In this document: in pieces, positions 1 through 12,000 of the stretch
Layout of the letters: every line of letters begins with the position of its first letter
How positions within the stretch are numbered: position 1 is the first letter of the stretch
NCBI GenBank assembly: GCA_937924895.1
Contig: CALEYP010000102.1
Location: 1-15,803 of the forward strand
Direction of reading: 5' to 3'
Origin: an uncultured Alphaproteobacteria bacterium
Lineage (GTDB): Bacteria; Pseudomonadota; Alphaproteobacteria; Puniceispirillales; Puniceispirillaceae
Length of the DNA stretch: 15,803 bases
Made by a program: the position numbers and the translations under genes
Notes under the pieces: generated by a model
What the model saw: the letters and a program-made list of their open reading frames with translations, nothing else
Told to the model about the DNA's origin: nothing
Database searches by the model: none

Positions 1-3000
1 TGTGACAGTCAGGGTCACATTGTCGGCCTTAATATTCGGCGCTTCAATAAAGGCGGTTGTATCAGTCGTCTCTTTGAAAGCTTCGTTCGGCAATGGCGCA
101 TCAAGGTAATCTTGCTCCCATTCGAAGCCAGCTGTCATCACATTGATTTCTTCGCTTGTGGCGCTGTAGCTGAAATTCGGGTCATAGCTTGGGTCACCAA
201 ACTTTTCATAGCCTTGCTGATACCGTGCTTGCTGAGCGGCTTCAAATGTCGCGATGCGCGCAGGATCATTATTCAAAGCGTCCTGTTCTTCGGCTGTCGC
301 GGTATAGGCAAAGTTCGGGTCATATGGGTTTGCGACATAAGTGCCATTCACTGCTGTGATATTCCGCATTTCACAATAATCATTATAGAGATTCGTCATT
401 GAATCTTCGAATGACGCCACCTGGTTATTCTTCTTTGTTGTGGCATAAGAGCCTGTGAGCTGGAGATCATTCCACAATGACAATAAGGCTGATTGTGTTT
501 GCGTATCATCCACCTGCTCCAGATTACCATCCAAGACAGAGCCATTATCAATGGTCAAGGTCAGGTTGCCTGAGATATCAATCTGGCCCACATACATGTC
601 ACCATCAATCTCACGCATGGCAAGGTCACCAACGCGTGAGTAGGCCGAAACTGAGCCATTATCACGTGAATCGATGCGCAACGCATTGCCTGATGTATCA
701 GATAGCTGACCAAACTCCGCAGTCAGCGTGATATTGTCACCCACCAACGCATCTGTACCTGTATTCAAGACAAGATCCTGACCAGCCTTCAAATTGATAT
801 TGCCATCTGTATTCACGAGGCGATCAATCACAAGGTTGCCTGTAGCTGTTTGCATAAAGGCACCATTGCCTGAATCAATGCGGATAACCGAGCTATTATC
901 CTGGATAACAGTCAAAGGTGCGGCTTCCGTCCCAACAGAGCCAGACGCGCTTAATGTCAAATTATCGATCGTGAGGGTGTTAGTTGCCGCCCCAGTGATG
1001 ATGTTACCACCTGATGATGTCAAAGAGGCGTTTGACCCATTGGCTTGGATAGAGGCCAATTCAATATCACCCACCGAATTAACCGTGATTGAGCCTTGGT
1101 CTGCGCCAATGAATTTAATATCAATTTGGCGATCAGCTGTGACATCTTGGAAGTAATAGAGATTACCCTCATGTGTGGTGTCTGTCAGGACATACCAGGT
1201 ACATTCTTGGTAAATCCAAATATCAAAACAGTTTCTTGTGTGTGGTTCTTCATAAGTCAAAGAGTAAGTTTGCTTGGTGTCATCAACAAGACGGAAGCGG
1301 TACTCATCTGTCACTGACGTTTCAAGCGAGGCATAATCCACCATTGGCAGCTCTGAGGCTGGCAGCGCTGTTGCTTCTCTGAAGTCAGAGGCTGGTGGAC
1401 GGAAGTCAGATGAATCTGCCCATGTAATGGCGTTGAATGAGCCCTTCTTATTCCGTCTTGTGCGGAACTGACGGTCAATGGTGACGCTTTCACCCTGCAT
1501 ATAGTTATAACGCAAGCCATCACGTGGTGTGTAGGTTGTGCTCAGTCCAGTGGCGTTGTTGAGGCCAGAGACATCGATGGTTGGCTTCGACAAGCTAGAG
1601 CCATCATTATTCACAACATTAATGGTGTCACCAATACGGGTATATTGCGTGATACGCGGCATACCCAACGACGTGCCATTATCATAGCTGTTATCGACGA
1701 TGGTAACTTTACCCTCAACCTCTTGGTTGGTGATACCAGCCATGCGAATGGTTTTGTTAGATTGGTTATTAATGTTGAAGGTGCCATAGCCATCAAGAAC
1801 ATTAATCTGGCCCTTGCCGGTAGAGATCACCTTACCAACAATCGTCACCTCGCCGCCCTTGGCTTCGAAGCCAGAGACTTCAATCACATCATCAGCCGCA
1901 TTATAACGCGCATAGACACCATCAATCCCCTCACGCGCTGACCCGCTACCTGTCATGGTGATGTTATCTGACACAAGGGCATAGGTGCTGGTGCCATCAT
2001 TATTGGTAAAGACGTCATAAGTTGCGCCGATTGTCAGTGACTTGTCTGCGATACCAGACTGAATCAAACCGTTAATATTGACGGTGTTGGCCATGATATA
2101 GACGACGTCGCCCGCAATGGATGATGAATTATCCCATGCCTGTGTGGCAGTCGCTTGTGTACAGCTTTCTGAGTTATTTGAATCAAGATAAACCTGATTG
2201 CCACTACACCCACCAACGTCCTTATCAGCTGAATCACCGATACCATCAAGGCGTGACGAGGCTGTGTTAAAGAAGCCGCCTGGTGATTCCGGATGCGGAC
2301 CAATATTATAAATGCCAGGTGATTTATCATTCACAAAGAAGGCACCGCCAGAGGTCAATGAAATCTGGCTGGCATTAATCGAGGCATTGTTAAAGATAGA
2401 CCCATGCAGGTTATTCACCTTCACTGACCCACCTCTATTTTCGATACCGCCATCCAGGATCAATTCGGGTGCCTTAATATCTGAGTCTGTTGGGTTGTAG
2501 CTCGATACATGCGGATCATAGCGGCTTGAAATATCAATCGTCGCATTTAAGCCTGAGCCATCTGAAATCATGCCAAAGCCAACACTGGCAGATTTATCCG
2601 CATTATAGCGGACAATATCAGAAGTGTTTTCTACCAGCTGACTGTTATAGAGGATGCGGCCAGCTGGGGCGTTTGGAATTTCAATCTTACCCAATTTCAT
2701 CGGGCTATTTGAGTCATTGCGGATGGTAACAGACACATCATTCTTTGACTCAATTTGACCTGTTGAGGCCCCTTTAAGGTTATCAGCTTCGATATACACA
2801 TTCCCTGATGTCGCCCAGATATCATCAACACGGATAATATCCACCGTGCCAGTATTCATTTGGGCACGCATGGCTTCTAGGAATGTGATCTCTTGGTTAA
2901 CCTTATTAATGGTGTTGGTGTCACCTCCACCATTTGCTGTGAGGTCCGCCAATTCTGTTTGCAAAGCTGATTTTTCATTTGCGATGGCTGTGATCTCAGC

Positions 3001-6000
3001 AGAATAATCTGTTGGTGCAATAAATTCATAATCAGGGGCTTGCACAATGGCCAAAGCGTCATCAATGTCAGCCACATCTTGCTGAAGACCTGGGATATCA
3101 CCAGCAGGTGTAGAGTTATCATTAATCAACGCCACCTTCGTCGCACGCTCACTATTGAGCTGGTTAATCTGACATTGGTTATTTTGGCAGCTGCCATCAT
3201 TTTGCGAATTATACCATGCGGTCTGGTTATCCAATGCCGCGATGCGGTTCTGGATACGTGTGGTCGCATTGGCATCTGCTGTACCCGCCTTCACAGCGGT
3301 GAGATTATCAATCTGATCTTGGATATCATTGCTGAATGACTGACCAACCTCAAATTCCCATGAGAGGAAATCATGACTTTTCACGCTCTGCGCTGAATCA
3401 CTTGTGAGGTTATCAATGCTGAGGCTCGCGATGGTGTTGTTATCGGTATAGACCCACTGAGAGCCGATCTTCTGAAGCGGACGACGTGCCACAGCTGAAC
3501 TGTTATCTGGGTCCTGAATAAAGCTGCCGAAATTGCGGCCAAAGGCAATATGCTGGTGGTTAAAGACACCTGTCTCAATCTCACCATCAAGTGTCACCGT
3601 GTTTCGTGAAGCGCCAGATTCATTGCCAAAATCACCTGATAGTGGCACTACGGCAACACCGACATATTGCAACCATTGCTTAAAGCCTTTGCCCTTTGCA
3701 TTACGCGTGCCATCGCTAGCTTTGATGGTCAAATCACTCGCTGATTGGATGGTGGCATTTTCACGGATGCGGATATTTGTATCAATATTTAAGGTGGATT
3801 TTGCTTTTTCACCAAAGATGCCGGCAATCAATGTGTTGTTATAGATATCTGTTTTGGCAACGACATCCATACGATCGAGCGGGTTATTAGTCGTAATCGA
3901 CACAGCGCCATTACCACGCACCAATGAACCCGCCGCAAAATCAATGTCATTTGATGCTGTCAGTGAGGTCTCTGACTTCCCTGTGGCGCCAACACCTGCC
4001 AAGCCCCAGACAGATGTTTTTGCATGCGCTTCCACATCGGAGAGCAAGCGTGATGAGATTTCGATATTACCACGCTGTGTTGTCACCGATGTATTATCAC
4101 CCACATAGATGCCATTGGTCGCATTGGCCGTCACTTTGGTATCTGACACAGGCACACCGACCAGAGCACCTGTATTCAAGGTCATATCATCATGCGCTGT
4201 TACATCTGTCAGGGCATTCAGGCTGATGCCACCTTTGTTGCTGCCAGAGCCAACCATCGCAATATATGAGTAAGCGCCAAGGTCGATACGGTTTGTTTGC
4301 GTTTGGCTCGCGCGTGAATCACCAACTGTGACTGAGATAGCGCCGCCGCCGTCAAATTTGAAGTTATCATTATAGCCTGTTTTGGCGAGGTTGTTGGTCG
4401 CATTCACCGTCAGGTTACGGGCATCAATGTCAGCATAATTCCCAAAATCAACCTCTGTTGCCGCGCTGCCTGTGGCACGCAATACCGCGCCTGTGGCACC
4501 GGCAACCGCAATTGCCCCAGCATCAAGCGAGCTATCATAGATATCTTGGTTCACTGCTGTCACAGTGAGGTTATCAAGCGCATCAATATCAGCGCCTGTA
4601 TCGGCAGAGGTGGCATCAGCAAAATCAACACGGGCTGATGAGGTATGGTTTAATGTGCCTTCGCCGGCATTAATGGCGGCAAGACCACCCGCACCAGCAA
4701 TCGCTGTGGCTGTTGTATCTCTATCCGATAGAGCAGAGATAGTGGCATTCTCGGTAGATGCGACCTGAGCGGATTGGCCAAAGCTGACCAATGCGCCGCC
4801 TGTTTGCGTTGTGCGCACGACATGCGCGCCAATCGCAACTGCGCCAATGGCAATCGCGTTAGAGTTATTATGGACAGAGGCAAGGTTTGTGGCCGTGATT
4901 GATAAATTATCACCAGCGACTTCAGTGCCACCTGAGTAACGGTTTGTTTTCACAGTGCCATTATCGGCAAAGCTGACACGGCTATCGGCGTCATTGGTGA
5001 TAAAGCTCTCGGAGCCTGTTGCCCCAACAAGCGCACCGCCACCTGCACCAACGACCTTTGATTTCGCCATCTTTTGACCAGCTTCACCAATTGTCGCATT
5101 AATGGAGACATTATTACCGGCAATGACGGTGTTCTGACCAAAGTCAGTATAAGCGTCACGGTTCACATCTACCTGTGACGATACGATAGAGAGGCCCACA
5201 CCAGCTGCAATCGCGACACCAACAGCCTCGCCTTCATTGCGCGCTTCATCCAATGAGGTAATTGTCAAATTACCATTGCTATAGATACCGCTATTCTGGC
5301 CAACATTGACCAATGTCTGGCCGGTATCATCCACATTAACAACCGCGCCAACAATCGCACCGGCATAGCCAAGACCTGCCGAGACTGCACGCGCCTTTTG
5401 CGAGCTTCTGTTACGTGCTCTGATAGTCGTATCACCGAAACGGCTGCTATTAGAGCCAAGGGCAGAATTGGCCCCAATCAATACACGAGAATTGCCGCTT
5501 GCATTGATACCGGTATAAGAGACACCAGCTGCAGCCAAGCCAGCCGCAACGCCTAGGACATTCACCTCAGCATCAATATCTCTGTCACTCGCTACGGTAA
5601 CAGTGCCGTTATCAGCCCCAGCTGCAATCGTGACATTATCACCAATTTGCGCAAGTGCATTTTCAGACAAATTCACATTGGCGATCGAGGCATTCAAACC
5701 GACAAGGCCGACTGAGGCGCCAATCACTGTTGAGTTCACAGCCTTCACAACCAAGGTTGAATTATCAGGGAGCGTGATAGTCTTATCAGCACCACTATTG
5801 ACAGTCGCACTCACATTCAAAGAGGTAACATTATCTATGACGCTGTTATTGCCGATACGCGCTGTGACTGACCCGGCATAATCAGCAATCGCAACAAAAC
5901 CGCCAACACCAACTCCGCCGCCAGCGACACCGCCTGCAATTTGTGACAGCTTCAATGTCTCTTCGGCTTCAACGGTTAAGGCGCCACCTGCTGTGATATT

Positions 6001-9000
6001 GGCCCCTGCCGCAATCTCAGCCAATGTTGAATCACCATCTGAGCCATTGACATCATTGGCAATACCGCCTGTTTGCGTGGCTACAAGGGCAAGCGTCTCA
6101 TTATCATCGGCTTCTGTATAAGCCGCGGTATTAGTCTTGGCGCTATCATTGTCATAATTGCCTCTATCTTCGCCCGCATCTGCTGCGGCTTCAGCAACCA
6201 TATCGCCATTATCATTTTGCAGATTATCCGACGCATTATCAGACATTGAGCCACCAATGAGCGTCAGCGCCATGGAGCCTGCCGCGCCTAAGCCCAGACC
6301 ACCAGCTGCGGCAATACCTTGGTTTGAGATATCTTTTGTTGAATCTGCGCGGACGGTCACATCTTGGTTTGCATTAGCTGTGACATTTTCACCAATGCGT
6401 GCTTTCAAAGTGTTACGTGTCACGGTAGCCACAACACCAATACCAACCCCACCAGCACCGGCAAAGGCGGCTGCGCCAGCTGCGCCTTGTGTCGTGATAT
6501 CATCATCTGCAATCACAGAAATACTCTGTGTTGCGACATCATTATAGCTTGCAACTTGGTTAATCTGGGCGTTATCGCCAATTTCAGCAACGGTCGTTGT
6601 CTTGAGAATATTGATGCCAAGCGAGCCCGAAATCGCCAAGGTCGGGTCACCTGCAAAACCAATGATATTTTGGTTAATATTGGTATCTGTATTTGCCAGC
6701 ACGCTGAGCTTATTGCGCACTGCGATATCAGCATTATCTCCGATTTTTGCGGTATTGGTTGATTTGGCAACAAGGACACCAAGTGAGGTACCAATCCCCG
6801 CACCACCAAAGCCAACGCTGACATTACCAGCGGTTTGAACAAGGTGCATTTCTTGGTCAGATTGAACCGTGAGGTTATCGCCCGCTCGCAATGTTGCATT
6901 ATCACCGATCACAGAGCTGACATCATTGCCAACAACTGAGACACCGACAATACCGCCCACAGCATTGGCACCGCCTGCGACAGAGACCATGGTTTGATAG
7001 ACGCGGTCTGTGCTGTCAGCTTCTAAGATCACATTTTGCTTGGCCTTCAATGTCACATTGTCACCAACTAGTGTTTCCACTGTTTTGGTGAAGACTTGCG
7101 GATTAATATCGAGCGAGACCGCAACACCGGCGGCTGAGATACCTGATGAGATATTATTTAACAGTGTATTTGATCTGGCCAACATCCGCACATCTTGCGC
7201 ATCAGAGGCAGTTGATAAGTCATCATTAACGGTGGTGTTAGACCCAATCTTGGCACGTGTTGTTGAATTGGCCACTGTTGTCGCGACCACACCTGCTACA
7301 CCAACGGCACCAAATCCCAATCCAACTGGCGCAAAATTCACATCTTCATTTGTGAGGGCTGCGATTGAAAGGCCGCGTCTTGTTTCATTGTCAAAGCTGG
7401 CATCAACCACAGTGAAGTTATCTGTCTGCTCATTGCCATCTTGGTCACGGGTGGCCTTTGACGTAATCGAGGTCGTCGAATTATCAATAGTGCCGCTTGC
7501 CACAGCCATGCCGCTACCTTGGGCATTGGCTGTAATATCTGAATCCTCGCCAATCGTTGCTTCTGTAAGGGACTTAAAGATATAGGTACCAAAGGCCCCT
7601 GAGACACCGACCGCACCGCCTGCACCAGCGAGGACAATCGCGTCTATTTCAGTATCATCTTTCGCTTCAAGGCGGATAGAATCATTGGCGTAGACAAAGG
7701 CATTATTTCCGATTTGCGCTTGTGTCTTATTCTTAGCGACAACCACACCAGCGGCCCCTGTCACACCAACAAGACCACCATTAATGGACAGCGCAACTTG
7801 AATAATATCTGCCTCAGCATCAGCATCAACCGAGATGTCACCACCTGATGAGACACGCGCATTATCACCAATATAGGCTTTGGTCTCTTTATTGAGGACA
7901 ACCGCATCACCAGTGATACCAACACCAACCAGCGCACCACCACCAGAACCTGTGACTGAGACAAGCTCTGTATCACTCTCTGCTTTTACCGCCACTTCTT
8001 GGTTGCCTGATGAATTATCAGTTTGGTTCACGCTGGCATTATCACCAATGAAGGCATGCGTCTTAGAGGTAGTGACCTGTGCCATCACCGCGCCCTGAAC
8101 CGAGGTGATACCAGCACCGCCGGCTGACAGGGCACCTGATCCGACCACTTCGCTCGTGCGTGCGCGCACAAGGGTCTTGCGGCTAGCATTTATCGTCGCG
8201 CCATCACCAATATAGGCTTGCGCTGTATTATTAACCAACAAGACACCAACGGTGACACCCACACCAACAACACCAGCGCCGCCAAGGGCACCCGCAGTAA
8301 AGATTGTCTCTGTTGTATCTTCGGCTTCAACCGTGAGGTCACGCCCGGCCTCTACCACCGCGCTTGATGTAATGAAGGCTTTGGTTTGGTTTAATGAAGT
8401 TGTGTTGTCATAATTATTGAACTTGGTGCCAATATTCGTTTCATTTTGCTTTGAATCGATGGTTGACGCCACTTCACTAAAGGCTGTGCCAGTGCGTGAA
8501 TAATCACCATCAGAGGCATTGTCATTAATGATGTCTGAGACGATAAGTGAATTATTCCGGCTATCAGCTTCATCAGCGAGATTATTATCGCCAGAGCCTG
8601 TCATCTGCTTATCGGTTTCTTCGTCAGCCTGGGCACCAACAAGCAAGACGGCCACATTACCGGCCACAGAAACGGTACCACCAGCCGCACCAGCCAATGT
8701 GAAGTTCTTGGTTGATTTTGCTGAATCAGCCACGACTGAAATATCACGCTCCGCTCTGACCGCGCCTTCAATTGACGCTTGGGCTTTGTTATGCACCACA
8801 AGGGCATTGAGCGAGACACCAACACCCACGGTACCACCACCGCCGATACCACCAATCACATCAATGGTTGTGACGCTATTGGTGGCTCTTACCGCGACAT
8901 CCTGCTCGGCATAGCTTGAATTATCAAAGCGCTGATTCACGCCGCCTAGGATTTGTGCCTTTGTGGTTGAGTCATGGACCTTGATACCAGCTGAGACTGA

Positions 9001-12000
9001 AACACCCACCGTGCCGCCGATACCGCCCGCAAGGACGGCAGCGACTGAGTTTTCAGTGCTATCAGCGGTGACAGATGTTGTGCCCTTACCATCGACTTGA
9101 GCAGTATTACCAATGATGGCAGTGGTTTCACCTTTGACAACCGCAATGCCGAACGAAGCGCCAATACCTGCGGTTCCGCCGCCACCGACGGCACCTGCAA
9201 TTTGAATAAGCTCTGATGTGCCATCAGCATCAACCGTGACATTATCTTCTGCCTGCACGTCACCATCAATGCGGGCTTCGGTATCATTCACAATCACCGC
9301 GACAGAGGCTGTACCAGCCACGCCGGCGGTGCTACCTACACCGATGGTTGCAGCTGAGTTGATAATCTTATCTCTTGCATCTGCTTCAACAGAGACATTT
9401 TGGTTTGCTTTTACCACCGCATTCTGCGCGATAAAGGCATTTGTATTTTTCACCTGCACAACAACATCAGCACCAACGCCAACACCAGCTGTCCCTGTAC
9501 CAACACCAAGCGCCGCTGATAAATCTACCCAATAAGTATCAGACAGCGCCCGCACAAGCACATCTTGGCCTGCATTTGCGCTAGAAATATCATTGTTGAT
9601 GGTCGCGCCATTTCCAATTGACGCCTCCGTTGTGTTAACGCCCACACCAGCTGAAAGCGAGATAGCAATGGCATTATCTGAGGAGACTGCACCAGAGGCC
9701 GCAATTGAAATCACATCTTGGTCAGACACAGCTGACACAGATACACCGCGTCTTGTTTCGGTATTGCGTGTTTCCGTTAGGAATAGATCCTTGATGTTAT
9801 CAAAGGTGAAATTGTCATTGAAGTCACCCAAGGCGTCACGTGTTTCATTGTCACCGCCGCCAAAGATACCATCCAACAAAGGAGATGAGGTATAGGTGCT
9901 ATCCACCTCTACTAGCATCGTCTCATTACCATTGGCAGAGATCGTTGCATTATCAAGAATGCGCGCCTTTGTTGTGCCGATAAAGACCGCCGCGCCAACG
10001 GCACCAGCAAGGGCAGAGCCCCCTAAGGAGATGCTAGCGGCAGGCTCTAACATGAAGATATCAGTATCATCACCTGCGTGAATTTTGACTGAGCCATCTG
10101 TGGTGATGTTGGCATCTGATCCGATATCAGCATAGGTCGTAGATTTCACAAGACCAATACCGATAGACCCAGCCCCTGAGAAGCCCCCTGTTGATGCAGC
10201 AATACCAACAGTCGTAGCTGTCAAATCTTGTCTCGTATCAGCTGTGACAATCACATTATCATCTGCCGTGACCGTACTGTTAATGCCAGCTTTGACATCT
10301 TTCCACATCACATTACCGGCTAAGGCAACACCAACTGATGTACTTGAAGAGGCCGCCAATGTTCCCGTTAAATCGGTTAATGTCGTATTATCTTCTGCTG
10401 TTACCGCCACTGATTGTGTGGTCGATGATACGGATGTATCTTGGTTGATATCAGCGCCTTTTTGAACCAGCGCATAGCTGTCACCTTTGACGATGTTGGC
10501 TGATAGCGCGCCTGAAATCGCATTATTCGACGTTGAAACAGCTGCTGAAATGACGCCATTGAGGATTTCTTGCTTGGCCGTCACGCCCACATTCACTGCA
10601 TCTGCCGCTGTAATAGAAATAATATTATCATTGCTGGCGCTATCACCGATAATGGCTTTTTTGTCTGTTAAGAACAAGTTCAAGGCCAAGGAGCCACCGA
10701 CAGAATTTGAACCGCCGGAGCCAGAGACTGCCAGGGCGAAATTACGAATATCTGTAAGGCTTGTTGCTGTCACGCCAACCGAACCACCTGTTGATTTCAC
10801 AGTGGTGTTTTGACGGATACGAGCCTCAACATCAGTGTCCATGACGTTAAAGCCAAAGGCACCTGCTAGCGCTAAATCATTTGTTGAGACACCGCCCGCA
10901 GCCATGATGGTGAGCGCTTCTTGGTCAGCTGTCGCATTGACCGCCATATCACCGCTGATATTGACGCTCACATTATCAGAGGCATCTGAATCTGTATCTT
11001 CGGCAATGATTGCCTGTACATCTTCACGCAGATAAATACCAGAAACCGACGCGCCAATGGCTTTCTTTTCCGCCAGCGCAATCGCGCCTAAGATATTGCG
11101 CGCATCAGATTCATTATAGGCTGTGACGGCAAAGTTTGTGCCGCCAATCTGTACACCTTCGCCCACAATCGCTTGTGTCTTACCCACTGATACTGTGACG
11201 GCGAGCGCGCCTGTGCCAGCGTTACCACCTTGGGCAGCGCCCCCTGCAATCGCCTCAGCATAATATGATGAGTTCTGCAAAGTGGCTGTATAATTCGCCT
11301 GCAGGTAATCTTCGGTTGTGGTTGTATTATCTTCAGGATCTAGCAAGAATTCGGCATTTTTCGGGCTCAGATCTTTGGCTGCCACAGTCACATTATCTGT
11401 GGTGCCAGAGAGATCAACATTCTCACCAACCTCTGCCGAGTTATTATCAATCACAATATTGATAGCAAGCGAGGCACCCACGGCTGTTTTGTCACCGCTT
11501 GAGCTATTACAGTTGCCAGGATCTTTACAAGTGGCATCGGATGCTAAGGCCATTGCCCAGGCACGTGAGACAATTTTGTTAGTCGCTGTCGAAATCACGC
11601 CAACATTCTGAGACGAATTAATCGTTGTACCTTTGCCAATTTTGGCAAATTGATTGTCATAAGAAAATGTGAGTGCCAAAGAGCCTGCGACACCAATATC
11701 GCCACCGCCGGCACCAGCAATCCCCTCAGATGAGGCATAGCCGCCAAAATTAATGGAGCTGTTATCTGGGTCTGTACCTTGGTTTTCAGATGAAATCGCA
11801 CGTACATATACATCATCACCTGATGTGGTAATTGAGGCATTTTCACCAATTTGGGCATGGGTCTGCTGACCTGTCTTTAGCAAGCCAACACCCACACCAA
11901 TCGATTTATCCGCAAACACTGACATCCCAGAGCCACGTGTGCGATAATTCGCATCATTTGTGGCTTCAACTGTGACATCACCATCTGTGGCAATTGTCAC

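Noticed and set aside
6513..6905. 130-codon minus-strand frame and other minus-strand frames of 60-113 codons
   Set aside because: All are in one alternative phase, overlap the giant frame completely and lack the Gly/Asn turn pattern, so they are phase shadows.
7010..7585. 191-codon open frame on the plus strand, and many similar plus-strand frames of 60-130 codons
   Set aside because: Same antisense effect. They begin and end at random points of the repeat and look like no known protein.
5632..9960. Short repeated DNA words such as gcattatcacc at 160-190 bp intervals, as if a CRISPR or regulatory array
   Set aside because: They are the complement of codons for the GDNA turn in the protein repeat, are in frame, vary in sequence and have coding sequence between them.
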